A DNA stretch of 64,000 nucleotides from Daucus carota subsp. sativus (GCF_001625215.2 NC_030384.2:21130527-21194526); one strand, 5' to 3'. Counted from the stretch's first letter, positions 1-13,979 are shown. Translations and numbers: made by a program. Notes: generated by a model not told the origin, from the letters alone.

Positions 1-57
1 ATCATCTACAAAGCATAAAAATTAGAGTAAATTTTCCTGAAAGGGAATACAACTTAC

Positions 58-3000
58 CCATTGGAATACCAGTTGGCGCCCATGCAAGGTCTGTAATGTC
101 ACCTGCTTGACAATCACACACTTGTAAATATAGTGTCGCGAAAAAACTTGAGCAGGAAGATGATTAAGCATAATATTCAGGAGAAATATCACAAATCAGA
201 CGAGTAAACTTGCAGACTAGCAAAGTTACATATTTGTTGTATTTCGATTTTTGATGAAGTATTCACTGAACAGTGATTAGTGAATATACAGACATAATGC
301 TCAAAAGATAAAGATATAAAGAGTTTACTGAATCATCAAACTAATAAAATTAAGAATATAAAGAGCTCACTAAATCATCATGCATATGGCATCAAGATAA
401 AGAGTTCACTGAATCATGCTCATAAAACAAATTTACAAATGATAAGTAGATTTTATAGAATACAAGAGGTTTTAAAACTGGATTACATAGCAAACAAGCC
501 AGTGGAGAAGAAGAATCGAATAAAAACTTAAGGGTGCACACAAACAGTTGGTCAGAGAGGATATTTTCAATGATGAAATCACCAGTAACTAATTTAGGGA
601 ACCCATATATTATAATATAGATTTGTGACGGTTTCCAGAAAACTATTTGACGCCATGTTAAACAATTGCCTATAACTTGAGAGAGAATATTATTTCTTTA
701 AAGATTCATATGTTAACAATTACAATATATTATAAACGAAGAAGCAAGATATATTAGCAGATATGTTCAGACATCATATTAACATAATCAAAATTTTCAC
801 TTGGCTTTTAACTTACCTTCCAGTTCTCAATAACTAGTAACTACAAGTTTGAGATTATTTAAATCACAAGGAATAGATTTTTAACCATTTCTTTTTGGTG
901 GGGTCGCCACTCACCAAAACTTATATTGTCAGTTGTTAATTGTTTCAACTTACTGATGTGGTCATGAGATTGATTAATACAGGCTAATTAATGAAATCAA
1001 TTTTCTTCTAGTTAGTAGAGAATAGAGATAAAGGACTAGCCTAAAGATTGAGAGATTAAATCCTAAAAAAAGGATATGCAAATATGTTAGAATCTGTACC
1101 ATCATGTGCCTTGGTGGCTGTATCTAGAATCTTCCCTGTTTCAGCACATAACCATTGCAAAAGTGGCCCGTGAGTAACTGCTAGTATTCTTCCATCAGGT
1201 GAAATACTGAGACGATCATAGTTCAAAGTAGTGCCAGTTGAATCTTGCAATGGAATAGGAAACACCTTCAACGTTTTTGGATCCTCATCAAGGTGATATC
1301 GAACTAACAATAACAATTAGGTTACTTAGCACCATGGTATAGATTCAAAAAATAAAAAATAAACAAAATCAAGCCAATCAATCAGTTCGAAGAATTCATT
1401 CGCTCAATTAGGTGGCTGAGCCAAAAAAATTTCATTTTTCATGTAGAAGAGTTGACCAAGAAACGCAAAGAGATAAGATACTAAAAATGACACAATATAA
1501 GATACAATTTAAAATTAAAAAATAAAAAAATATAGAAAAACAAAACTGAACTATTCATCTGCAGAATGAATATCCAACAGTTTGCATTCAAGCTTTTAAC
1601 AGTCACGGGCACAATTCTTTTTTTCTTTTTGTTAAATTTTTAGACAACATGTTTGCTGCACCAAAAGTTGTTACACATTATTCTTGAACTGTCCTTTGAC
1701 AATATTATTGTTCTACCACTTTGTTCAATAGATTTTAATGATATATAACTTAAACGGTTGCTCAAGAGTCAAGTCCCATTAAGTGAAATGTAACATCATG
1801 ATAAAGTCCATGGAATTAGACATACCATTAATATTCCATACCCTCATGGTACCATCCTTCGATGACGTTATAATTTCTTCCGAATTAGGACTAAAACACA
1901 GCCAAGTGACAGCACTCTGTAGATAAATAAACAAGAAGTCAAAAGTAGGATAAAGCACACATAAGTATGGCCAGACTATCTATGCATGCCTTTCTAGTGA
2001 GAAAATGATAGTAGACGACATTATAAGTTCAATAAAATCACATATAGGAAGTAGTGAAACAGACTAGTTGGCCGATTAACTAACACAAGGCTTAACCTAA
2101 ATGATACTTGTCTCCTATAGGTAATAAGTGGTCGGGATTTGTGTAATTTCAAGCACCGTTGGCTGTATGTGTATTTCAAATTTTGTGATTCACTATAACA
2201 ACACAAATACACCGGTGGCTGAATGTGCGTATTTCAAAATTTGTATAATTCACTATAACAACACAAGCTGTACCATCCTTCGAGTATAGAATCTTGAGAT
2301 GCAAGTAACCAAAAAACCAACCTTATGCCCTTTGAGCTGCATAACTCTTGAGACCTCCTTAACTGAACCATCCTTCGAGTATACAATCTCCCAAACCTGT
2401 AGAACGAACATGTGAAATTTATAACTCCAAGGCCTATTATAATTCTGATAACGATGGTTAGAAGTCAAATTTTGAATATGCTCAAGTAGAACAAATTACA
2501 ACAAGGACATGACAATTGAAATTTACTACTTAAGCATGTAACATCATGCAGCATATAGTTTTTTCATGCTAGTGAACTGAACGTGTAGATTATGACCACT
2601 CTAAAAAAATCCATTTCCCAAAAAAAAATAAACTAATAATAATATGCTAAGCAATTCCAGATAACAATTTTGATGGTAAATCTGAAGTACCGACGTAGCT
2701 ACAGATTTATGTAAGAAGCTAAATCCTTACGGCAAATACAAAGTCAAGAGTTATTGTGCAAAGAAGCAAGACTTTGTTCTATATGCCACTGACACATAAC
2801 AATATAATATTTGTAGTTCTTTGCTTTCTCCGAGTTAGATAAACATTAAACATCATTACATCGCCCAACAGACCTACAATCATGTAGATATTTTATTTAG
2901 ATGCCATATGTTGTTTTCAACAGCCTTAGAGGAATAACTTACCCAGGTATGCGGACAATAAGCAATGACAATTATATTACCTCCAAAGGCCTCTACGGGT

Positions 3001-5682
3001 TGGCTCTATCAGTTCTTTGGGTTGCCGTGAATCCTAAACTATACCAAAGGCATGCCAAAATGCTTATAAATAGAAAACACATGCAGTTGCACTCCTAAAA
3101 TCTTCTATCATTGAACTTTTACCTATTTAGAAGATTTCGCATCACATGTATGAGTTTTTTGCATATTAGGAATGATTATAAGTGTATAACTAAACACGGG
3201 GTTCCCCCAAATAGATAGACACTATCTATTCATGTTTTAAAGACTATTATGAAACCTAGTTTATAAACTTATGTCAAGTTTCAGAATACCTTGAAAAGTT
3301 TTATGCTATAGCTTTTAAAAAAAAATATTAACTAATAAAGCATTGCCCAACAGGCTGAGAAACATTTGACTTGGCAACTTTAGTACACACTTTAGGGAGC
3401 AAAAACCATAAACTATATCTTTATCAAAGAGGAGTGGAGAGGAAATGCAAGTTCAATAGAACATATTTCGAAATCTATATCTATTATGTATCACGGTAAA
3501 GAAAATCAAAAGGACCTCTAAAAAACACGCTCATGCTAAACCTACCACCCCCAAGGAGTAAAAGGATGCCCCAGCCTCTTCATATTGCAACAATTTCTTA
3601 GAGGAATACCCTGGAATTTATCATACATGTATCCAAAACACACTGGACGAAATAACTTTAAAATGCATCCTTAGCATAAATATCATTTTGGAGTATTTTA
3701 TGTTATAATGCTATTAATTATTTATTTATTTACACAAATCTGTACATTCAACTTAATATGAAGACTTGTCCATCTTTATATATCTACCTTTTATATGGGA
3801 ATGACAAAAGTAGTCAAATGTTGGACCTAACCACGGTTGATTTAGAAAAGATTTGTCCATCTTTGATACAACAGTGAGAGGCATTATATTTATGATTTAG
3901 GAGTGTTCATTTGATCATGCATGCAAATACCATCTCCAGCATTACTTTCACAATGATCCATGTACTTTAAAAAACCATCTGTATACATGCAAGTTCTCAA
4001 GTCTATGCAATAAATGAACAGCTTTCATTTACAGCAGACTAGAGAAAAAAGGCTGTTTCATTTCAGCCATGGTGACATGTATAAGTAGCCTTTATTATTC
4101 CTGGGTTTATTACAGGCACACACGCTAACTCCTTAATTGTGTTTACTACACTAATTAAAGAATAGACAGCATTCAGTTTGTCAAAATCACAATGATATGT
4201 GCAATATGCTTCTGGAAGATTGTACCCATATCAGCCACCACAATTACTTTTAAAGCCCCTTAAAAATGAATCATTTATAAGTTCCTTAGCCATGGTTGAC
4301 GAATTCAACAGATAAACTAGTGAAAGTTAGACAAACTCGCCTTCACATCAGCAGTGAAAGCTGCTGCAGCAATAAAACGACCATTTGGAGATATGGCAGC
4401 CATTGTGTTTTTGAGTTGATTAGTGTCAACATTCCCCAATATCTTTCCAGTATTTCCATGCCAAAGTATGATATCAGTTCCTGCAAGATATGAAGAAAAT
4501 CAGGACAAAATATCCTATACTGGAAAACAAGTAAGAACTATGATATGCAGTATGCACCAAAAATTTTAGACAGATGATTCTAAGTTATAAGCATGAGAAG
4601 GTCACACTTCTGTATGACCTGACTGCATGTACCGAAGACCAATAAAACATGCAAAATTACATCTAAACAGAAGAATCCTAACACAAATGATGTTCCAATA
4701 TACATGACAGAACAAAATGCAATTAACAGGATGAAATGTTGTAGGCATGTCAATGACCTTTCAACAATGATTATATCAGCAATCCGCTAAGAATGTGAAA
4801 ATAGATTAACATCAGCAAATTATCTGCGAAGAAGCAGCAATTACCTTCGGAGCATGATGCAATAATTGTGCTTCCATCTGCATTGCCATAGGTTGCCGAA
4901 GTTCTTGATAAGGTGATTATAGCTCTTTTATCATGAACTTTATGTTGCTGCCATTTCATTTCTGGTAAAGGAAGCTTAGCCTGCTGCTTAGCATCAGCTG
5001 GCGGTTTGGGCTTCTCTTCTCCATACATGTACAAAGAAGAACCAACAAGTGCCTCACAAGCCACAACATAGGAGGTCACAACATCACCAAATACAACTGC
5101 TGTTGGATGACCTCCAGGAGGTAAGTTGATTCTCAGAAATCTGGAAAAAAACAAGTATCACAATAAACAATATTGCATGCGCATTAATAGCAGAAAGAGG
5201 AAAACTGTTAAGGTTTCAAAGGAGTTTGACATTCTTACTTGAAACTTTTACTTGAAACATCATCCAACTTAAACACCCTGATTACTCCATCTCCACAAGC
5301 TTGAGTCATAAGCAACAATGAAAGTGTAAATTGTCAGGGATGCAAGATATAACTAAAGAGTGTTTTAACAGTGAAAGAGTTAAGCGAAAAATACTTATTA
5401 AATGGAGAAGTAATTATATACCATAATGTCAGTACGGCCTCATTAGAGGTCATAGAGCTTTTCTTAAGGCTAGTTGTATTAAGCAAGTATCAAAAGCACG
5501 AAAAACTAATTATAACATTATAAATCTCTCTGTTTACAAAATCAACTTTGTGGCCAGCAGTCGAAGATTGGCAAAAATTAAGTTTGAGATAATAGATTAG
5601 AAAATAGAGACTGAGAGAGAAAGACATTACGGTTAAAAAATTGGCATAACTTCAGATTCGAGATGACCGCTGATGATATCAC

Positions 5683-5714
<32 letters not shown>

Positions 5715-8700
5715 AAAACACATATATCTATACACAACAATTTTCCAACCTGATATTTTAAATAATAAAGCTGGCCAACAAATGCTGACATGAAAATTCA
5801 AATTATAAAGCAACTTCTTGTTTAGTTTGATGGAAGATTCTTTCTTTTGGCCCCAAATGAGTCCTGCTTTGTAAAGCAAGGCCATTTAAAAACATAATGT
5901 TGCAGTTTGGTTACATTTTGATTCCTTCAGATTATTCTTTGGGATTCAGTATTATAGATATTAATCATCCAAGAGTATATATATTGTTCAACGCAGCATA
6001 ATTCTAGTATACAATATTTTAGTAAGTACTCATATGGTCTGTGCAGGGGGATATGGCAAATATAAAAATATTTAAAATATATATATATTTAGGAAAAGCA
6101 AAAAGTAGCATTCGAACTAAATCAAATAGTCAAGTACATAAGGTTTTAGCAAATAAAAGACATCAAATACATATAAGTTCATAATACTGCCACTGCCAAA
6201 GAAATTGGCATGTGGTATTGGATATAAAAATCACCCACCAATTATATAACATAACACTTTAGAAAATTATTATATATATATGGGTTGCACTCCACACAGA
6301 ACACTTCAGAAAAATAACAACAAAGAACACTATCATAAAACTTTATTTTTCATAAAAAATGATTCGTTGAAATTATAATTTCATAATTAAACACCAATTA
6401 AACATAATATATGAAATCTAACATCCAAACTCATCCAAATTGTTAATAGGAAATATTATAGAATCCTGAATAGAATCCAGAACAAAATCCTGAATAGAAT
6501 CATGTATATATATTTTGCACGACTAATATTACATAGAATCATGTTATTTTTAATCCATATTTATTGTTAAACATGTTAGATACTATTATTATTCATAATA
6601 AAAGGTTAATTAGCTTAAATTAGAATTTAGTTCAAGTTTTAAATGAGATTCTATATGCGATTCTAAAGTGTTCTTCTTTGTTCTTTTAAGGGTGTTCTTC
6701 TTTGAGCAATGCCCTATATATATAGCTATGTTAACCATTAACTCAAAAAAGGAACAGAAACAAAAAATATTATAATTAAAAAAACCAGTCAAAGCAGTTG
6801 ACTACATACACCAACTCCATCAGTAAACACGTATATACACACAATACATAATCTACTGGTGGCATAAAATCAGATCAAAACAAGCAGTAGAGAGAACTCA
6901 GATAAGAGATGAGCACAACGAGAGAAGAGATAAGAGTAGATAAAAGTCGTTGCCGCCATCGTCGGAGATAGAGAGAGAGAAGTCGCTGTCATTGTTGTCA
7001 GAGGAGCATGTATGTGTCTGTCTTATTTCAAGTTGCAATTAGGTCAGCCCCTTTCATTTTGGGGAAAACTCATGTAATATAAATTCTTTTTTGATTTTCT
7101 TTATTTTAAAGTCATGTGAAATTACATTTTCTGCCCCTCCCGCACTGCAATTGCCGCACCCCCGCATATTGGATCAGTGAAACGCGTGGATACACCAACT
7201 GGCGCACCGCGGAACACCCCCGCACCGGTCCGTATCCCATACGCGATACTCCACCCATGTGGAGTATCCCTGCTTTCCAAGTTCCAAGAATATTGCTAAA
7301 AATATGGTTTACATGAAACATTGGCAAACCAGTTAACAATTTATAATTCAGCAATCTTTGAACGATTCAGATTCTAAGGTAATAGGAATTTCGGCATGCT
7401 TTAAGTTTGATAGATATTGATTCTAATGATAACTTATGTATCTCAGTACATTTCAAGTTCTTGTACAAATTTGATATATTCTATAGTTTACTTTAGAGAC
7501 CTGATTACTTGTAATTATTATTTTGGGATTCAGCAATACCAATAACTTGAGTAGTGTACAAGTATAAACATATCATTAGAACTATAAGATATAGAATTTA
7601 TTGTTCTATTAGTTTCTGATATTCTAGTTCTACAGCTTCCATTCTGATATACTTAACGTTTAGCAATACAGGAAGATTGCAGTTCACCTGTTACCGCAAT
7701 AACTGCAATGAACCTTAAAAAATTTGGATAGATTATTCAAATCATTATATTATTCTGTCGTAATGTATACTTAAATAGTTAAATATCAAACGTACCACAA
7801 GTATAGTGAGAGACAGAAATCTTGATATTAGCATTAAGCGGATATTAGATGCTACTAGAAATTGCTAAACTTCTTAAAAAAGATAGGTTTTAAACAACTA
7901 CAAAAATTAATTAAGTCAGCAAACAGGCCGGTATTGGTATTCTGAGTAATGTTAAATGAACTGATACAATATATTCGGTGGATCCACCATTAAGACCATA
8001 ACAGTCTCTAACACATCTGGTCTGCAAAGAAATATATGCACAATAGAAATATAAATAATCAACACTTTCTACGAGTACTTTCAAATCCAGAAAATATTAA
8101 ACATTAAATGATACATAATAATTCAGATGGCTATTTCTAACAACAGAGTAACCTCATGCGGCAAGAGAGGATTCTCACATAATTATCTAGCTCTTATATA
8201 CAGTAACACTTAAATACATAAAACTAAATAACTTACGACTATTTTTGTCAAAGATAAAAACAAATTTATTTACCATAATTCTTATCCTCTCTCCAGATAC
8301 AACGAATTTCTAGTTGCAGCCACACTTATTCATACTAAAAGCATATACTCTACATCATTTGTCTCCATCTTAACACTGATATCGAGACACTTAATAGCTG
8401 CTAAAACATGTGATACAAATATCTGTAGGCATAGATTTTGGCAGATCAACAAATCTATTTGGTTAATCAATCCAATAAATTTGGGAGTTCAATGGAATTC
8501 CTGATCCCATCATGTAAGGATAAGTTTCTTCTAGATACGGATTAACAAATTAATGTATTGCAATTAGGGAGTAGGGATACTTCAAAATAGGAGAGATCCA
8601 AAGAATGAACAATATCATTCTATATTAGGTTCAGATAAGCGAACAAAAAAAAAGCAATTAGTCTAGACGAGAGGTGGTAGAAGGGTTAATTATATTTAGA

Positions 8701-11700
8701 AAAGAAATTTAATCATCAAATAGAAAAATCCATAAGCTGAGAGTGAATTAAAATACTTTGTTTTGGTTTTTCGAAGAATATTTATAAAATCATATATATA
8801 TATATATAGATACATATATATACATATAGGGGATGGTTCAATGAGTAACTCGTTTGTTTGGGTAACTTGGTAACTTTTGATCCCAGCCATACAACTCAGC
8901 ACGCTCCATATAAGAATAACTGCCATACCTAGACACCTAGTCACAGTGTTTACACACGTAGTCCATATATTCTGTATTTTCAAAACTCTTGATATATAAC
9001 TGTAATACCTAGACACCTAGTCACGTGTTTACACACATAATCCATAATTCATATGTTCTGTATTTTAAAAACTTTCAACATATTTTAGTACAAACATAAA
9101 ACGTAAAAAATGTTATTTTACTCCTTGAACACACAACAAAAACTTAAATATATAACAAATATAATACAGAACATGTGAGAAAATATTTAAACAAACAAAA
9201 ATACAGGACAAGCTATAAATAAAAAACAAATGAAACATACAATTTCATATATACATATATGAAAACAAATAAAATGCTAAATATGTGAGAAATTAAAGAA
9301 CAAACATGTTAAGAAATGTATAATATAAAAATACAGGATATTAGATTTGTTGTATCCTGTATTTTCATTATTCTTTAAATTTTTTTATTTTTTAACTAGT
9401 AATATGAACAATATTTATTTGATATGTGTCTGCATAACTTGTAGTACATATTACTAAAATAAATCAAATCAACACTAAAATGGTACGCATTTATTTTTAT
9501 TTTTATATTTGAAAAACTTATGTCCTGTATTTTATATAATTTAAATTCTTTATTTACAAAATAATCTTTAAAAAAGTAGAGAAAAATATGTTCTGTATTA
9601 AAAATACTTATAACTGATTTAAAACATAAATAGATATTATAAATCAAAGAACAACCATGTCAATAAAATTTAGAGTAAAAAATACAGGACATTGTATTTC
9701 TGTATTAAGTATTTTTTTTATTCTTCACTTTTTATTTTTATTCCGTGTTCACAGAACCGTGTACCTGTTTACAGAACTTAACTAGGTTTGAAAAGAATAA
9801 CTGTTTTCCTATTTTGGCGCCGTGTCTTTTTAAGTCTTAGATAGTTCCTAGGTTACCATTTTATGGGATCCTCAAGGAGAAGGCATATATATATATATAG
9901 CACTTCATAGCATAACCTCTTATATGGAGTTACGTAGCACACTATTATAAATATATACTACCTCCGTCCCATTTTATGTGGTGTGGTTTGACTTTCACGG
10001 AGATTAAGAAAAAGGTAGTAAATGTAGTTGAAAAGTGGGTAAAGTGGTGGGACCTATCAATATTTAATAATAGATTTGAGATAGTGGAAGAAAGTAGTGG
10101 GTGTAATAGTGTTTATTTAATAAAAAGAGAGTATAAAATATAGAGGTAGTGGGTGTAATAGTGAAAAGTAGTGTTCAAAAATAGTAAGTATTATAGGTTC
10201 ATTCTTTTTGGGACGTCCCAAAAAGGAAATGAGGTCACATAAAATGGGACGGAGGGAGCACATAATATATATTCTTTTATATTTTTTATGCAATATAATT
10301 GAAAATTTTGATTATTAAACCGAAAATGAAGATACAATTTTTTTATTCCAAAGATCATCTAAAATTATGCAATATCTCAACATGATTCTATAACAGAATA
10401 ATAATCATCCAGGATTATTCTGCTATAGAATCAGTTTCGAAAATATACTTTTTTCATCAAATTTTAAGTGTTAAATTGTTTAAAATAGATATTTGTTATA
10501 GTATTCTATATTAGAATCACGTTTTATATGTATTCTATAATAGAATTTATAAAAAAAATTGATGGTCAGGGCCTAGTGGGACCATGGTGGGGCCAAGGTT
10601 TGGCTCTTTAAGACTGTCTGGAGCATGTCCAGGGCCTGTGAGGAGCCTTGGCGATAGGGGTGAACATGGGTCGGGTTGGGCGGGTTTTTAGAAAAAAACG
10701 ACCCAACCCAATTAGTTCGGGTTGATAAAAACTTAACCCATTAACAAAAAAAAATTTATGTAACCCAACCTTACCCAACCCAATTAATTCGGGTTGGGTC
10801 GGATTGGTTTAGGTTGAACTTGCGAAAACAATAATAAATAAAAATTTAGTCATTCATCGCGAGAGGAAGAAAAAAACTCAAGGTGTATATCAGTTCATTA
10901 ACAGATCATTAACCATGTTCGAATTCCAAAAGTCATCATTTACATTTTATAGTTATCGAGATACTTAAAATTATTCATGTTATTATTGTAAATGTATAAA
11001 CACACCCTAGATAAATCAAATTTAGGTTAAAGATTGATTGACATAAACTCAAAAATGTAAGATACGTATGTAAATATTATATATAAATATAATCGGGTTG
11101 GGTTGGGTTAGTTCAGGGTTGAAATTCGTAAAACCCTGACCCAACCCAACTTTATCGGATTTTTTAAAAATTAACCCATTTATTTTTCGGTTTTGAACGG
11201 GTTGGGTTAATCGGCCTAAAAAAGGGTTGGTTTGGGTTGGGTTAGCGGGTTGAACGGGTTTATGTTCACCCCTACTTGGCGAGGCCCTAGCGGGCCCGGG
11301 GTGGATTGAGTGGGGGTGAAGGTGGGCCCTAGGTGGGTGATGACATATAGGGGGTGGGTGAGTTCATTTAGGTATAGTTTCTCTTAGTTTCCATTTTAGT
11401 TTTTATTTTAGTGGTTTCTATTTGAGCAATTGCCTATATATATATATATATATATATAGGCCATTGCTCAAAACAGAACACTCTTAAAAAAAGAACAACA
11501 CAGAACACTTTAGAATCAAATGTAGAATCTCATCAAAAACTTGAATTAAATTCAAATTTTAAGGTGATTAACGTTTTATTATGAATAAAAACAGTATCCA
11601 CCATGTTTAACAATAAATATAAATTAAAAATAACATGATTCTATGTAAAATAATCGTGCAAAAGATATATCTATATGATTCTATTCTGGATTCTGTTCTT

Positions 11701-11907
11701 GATTCTATTCTGGATTCTATAATTTCGATGAGTTTGGGGTGTTAGATTTCATATATTAAGTTTAATTGGTGTTTAACCATATACTTATAATCTTAACAAA
11801 TCATTTTTTTATAAAAAATGAAGTGTTATGATAGTGTTCTTTGTTGTTCTTTTTTTAAAGTGTTCTTTCTGGAGTGCAACCCTATATATATATACATATA
11901 CATATAC

Positions 11908-11940
<33 letters not shown>

Positions 11941-13979
11941 ATTTCAACGTCATATTTACAAGTAACCTCTGCTTTAGCAAAATAGAATGACAATGAATTC
12001 TACTTACAATTATACATATAATTAGTAATATTTGGATTGAACAATACTACATTAAATCACTTGCTATCATGCGGATCCGGTTTCAATAAGGTCCGGCTAC
12101 AGATCAAATTGAACAAACAATCATGAGAAAAAATAAGGTTTAATTACTTTAGATAAAATGATAGCATAAAAGGTACTGAAATACAGATTGTCAGAATGAT
12201 GATAAATACTAGTTACCAGTTGCCAAACTACGGCCGTCCGAGGAGAAACTTAAGCCATTAACAGAATCCCCATGTCCTTTTAAGGTATTCAGATCAAGAG
12301 GGTGATGCCGCTTGTTCAATTCCTACTTTCAAACACATATTAGTATGACATGAAACTGATTCAATTATGCAAGGATAGATATTTACATAATTGCGCAATC
12401 CAAGCAATTTGACAAGTCACTACAAATCTAGCTAAGCATAAAACCATTAATAGAACTGCCATTTATCGAAAGAAATACATTAATATAAATGCGAAGGTAT
12501 TCAATGATACATTTTTTCACAAAAAACATGATCATTTAAAAAAAATAAAATATACAACATATCAAACACAGAGTTCATTCAATCCCGCATAATCAAATCA
12601 CTTAAAAGAATGATAGATGAACCTGGCATACAAAAAAGATAGAACCTAGCATACAAATGAAAAGATAGATTTACGAGCAGTTCAGCGAGAATTTTGTAAC
12701 ACAGTAATCACTATTTAACCCAAGCTTTCAAAACAGTTACGAATATAAACAGGGCCTTGTTAAACTAGTGAGAACAACTATGATTCAACACATTCAATCT
12801 TGTTGAACTTTAGTAGTACCCGTTCTATTAATTTGTACCGGAAGTGTGGAACTAAACCCATGTGTAATGCACCTTAATTTTAGAACAGTGATGAATGGCA
12901 TTAACTAAAACTTACAACCGGTATGTTAAACTTCATTCACAGATATAAACATATCTTGTACCTTAGTGGTTCTTACTTGTTCTTATTCAATTTTAGCTAT
13001 ATAAACAAAAACACCAAAAAAACATAAATCAACAAAATGAAATACTTCTATATTCACCTCAAGCAATTATTAGTACTCATATATATAAAACAAACTGTTG
13101 AATTACATTCTATATTTATTTACACTAACCACGCATAAATAGAAAACGATAATTCAACTTCGATGGCACACATAAACATTAACATATACACATATATGCA
13201 TACATTTCAAATCCACAAACATTTCAATTCCACATAGACAAAACACGATAACTGATGTCCACCTCAAGCATTGAGAATCCAGAAACAAACAACTCAAACA
13301 CGCACTTCAATTCAATTCAACATCAACCAAAACACTTTAAGGGGTCGTTTGGTTCAGAGTGTTCTAGTCAGGTATGCATTTCGTCCAATCCAAACTCATT
13401 CATGATGTTTGGTAAAAAAAAATAAAATTAAACCCTTACCTCAAACCCCCAGGGTATGGGGTATTAAACCATGTATATGACTGAACTTTAGTCTCATGTA
13501 TTTATGTCGGTTTAATCAATTAAATCAATGATGCAAAAAATATACTATAATAATAATAATAACAACAACATTTTCAATATATTAAATTAATAACTTAATT
13601 TTTTAAAATTGGACATATTTTTTATCTGAATTATACCTCAAACTCATCCCAGTATTTAACCCGATTCCTCCTTCCAACCCCGACCCCGACCCCTCGGCAA
13701 AGCAAAGGACCCTTAAACAACGAAATCAGACATAAACCCTAACGCAAACAATAAAATGAAAGTGAAATAGACCTTATCAGCAGCATGAGAGTGAGGCTTA
13801 GAGCCGAGTTTCTTGTGTTGCGGCTTGGACGCAGGCTTGGAATCGACGATCTCCTTGTTGTTGTTGGAGAGCGAATCGATGTCCGATCTCCTGTTGCGAA
13901 AGTAGTTGCCGAACACAACGAAGATGATGATAGCGCCGAGAAGAAGCGAGAGGATTGCGATTAGAAAAGAAGGTTCCAT
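58..13979 (-). CDS. Transducin beta-like protein 2 (TBL2-like) WD40 protein, 3' end missing
   Basis: Nine exons are visible on the minus strand: 13773-13979, 12217-12322, 5239-5299, 4845-5140, 4341-4480, 2322-2396, 1826-1916, 1100-1303 and 58-102. All phases join to give 408 codons, and the last donor (56-57) leads to exons outside the window. The protein starts at the ATG at 13979 with a hydrophobic segment (about residues 4-26) and a basic, Lys/His-rich linker ending HSHAADK. WD40-type repeats follow, with sections such as LNTLKGHGDSVNGL, VWEIVYSKDGSVKEV and LSISPDGRILAVTHG. The order and wording match plant TBL2-like proteins, which are membrane-anchored beta-propellers, probably at the ER; animal TBL2 binds the kinase PERK. 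The function in plants is inferred only. Oddities are a 6.9-kb intron between exons 2 and 3 and a GC donor after exon 5. I am confident of the family and exon chain. Confidence 0.9.
4339..4340 (-). other. GC splice donor of TBL2-like intron 5
   Basis: Exon 5 of the TBL2-like gene ends AAG and the intron begins GCGAGT instead of GT. Using this donor keeps the conserved ADVKVWEIV junction and phase 0 with exon 6 (2396). The nearest GT, six bases upstream in GATGTGAAG, would delete two conserved residues. GC-AG introns are a known minor class of U2 introns. Confidence 0.8.
5683..5717. repeat. Poly-C followed by poly-A homopolymer tract
   Basis: A run of about 20 C residues is followed directly by about 16 A residues inside the TBL2-like intron. 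Such a tract is unstable in replication and sequencing, so its exact length in the assembly is doubtful. Confidence 0.9.
6282..6714 (+). mobile_element. MITE, family A copy 1
   Basis: The left end reads GGGTTGCACTCCACACAGAA and the right end reads GAGCAATGCCC, both flanked by TATATA. The same unit appears in reverse complement at 11459-11882 in the same intron, including the internal AACACTTTAGAATC and AATAGAATCC motifs. There is no coding capacity. The superfamily is not certain. Confidence 0.7.
8923..9075. repeat. Imperfect direct duplication of about 75 bp
   Basis: The stretch starting ATACCTAGACACCTAGTCAC at 8925 recurs about 79 bp later near 9004, with the same downstream words (GTTTACACAC, TCTGTATTTT). 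It lies inside the large TBL2-like intron. Confidence 0.7.
9958..10258. mobile_element. Stowaway-type MITE
   Basis: The terminal inverted repeats are CTACCTCCGTCCCATTTTAT on the left and the complement of ATAAAATGGGACGGAGGGAG on the right. TA precedes the left end, while the right flank is CA. The length of about 300 bp and the CTCCCTCCGTCCC end are typical of Tc1/mariner-derived Stowaway MITEs. It lies in the TBL2-like intron. Confidence 0.85.
10655..11274. mobile_element. hAT-type MITE with 8-bp target duplication
   Basis: The ends are TAGGGGTGAAC and GTTCACCCCTA in inverted orientation. They are flanked by identical 8-bp copies of CTTGGCGA at 10647-10654 and 11275-11282, the duplication size of hAT elements. 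The interior is made of repeated GGGTTGGGT/ACCCAACCC words that can fold back. There is no ORF. Confidence 0.9.
11459..11882 (-). mobile_element. MITE, family A copy 2 (inverted relative to copy 1)
   Basis: This is the reverse-complement relative of 6282-6714. The left end GGCCATTGCTCAAAACAGAA matches the complement of copy 1's right end, and the right end GGAGTGCAACCC matches its left end. A (TA)n tract flanks it. A partial extra end (TTGAGCAATTGCC) sits just upstream near 11422. Confidence 0.7.
13341..13712. mobile_element. Tourist/Harbinger-like MITE in TBL2-like intron 1
   Basis: The left end TAAGGGGTCGTTTGGTTC matches the ends of the better preserved element at 32124-32568. The right part shares CCCGATTCCTCCTTCCAACC and ends near AAAGGACCCTTAA. 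The right terminus is degraded. It sits about 60 bp downstream of exon 1. Confidence 0.65.

Larger units (their letters stand above)
5300..12216 (-). other. Large repeat-filled intron 2 of the TBL2-like gene
   Basis: This 6.9-kb intron separates exon 2 from exon 3. It holds a poly-C/poly-A tract (5683-5717), two inverted copies of one MITE family (6282-6714 and 11459-11882), a Stowaway MITE (9958-10258), a hAT-type MITE (10655-11274), and an AT-rich stretch with a repeated short motif (about 8.9-9.75 kb). I found no coding sequence of its own in it. Confidence 0.75.
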
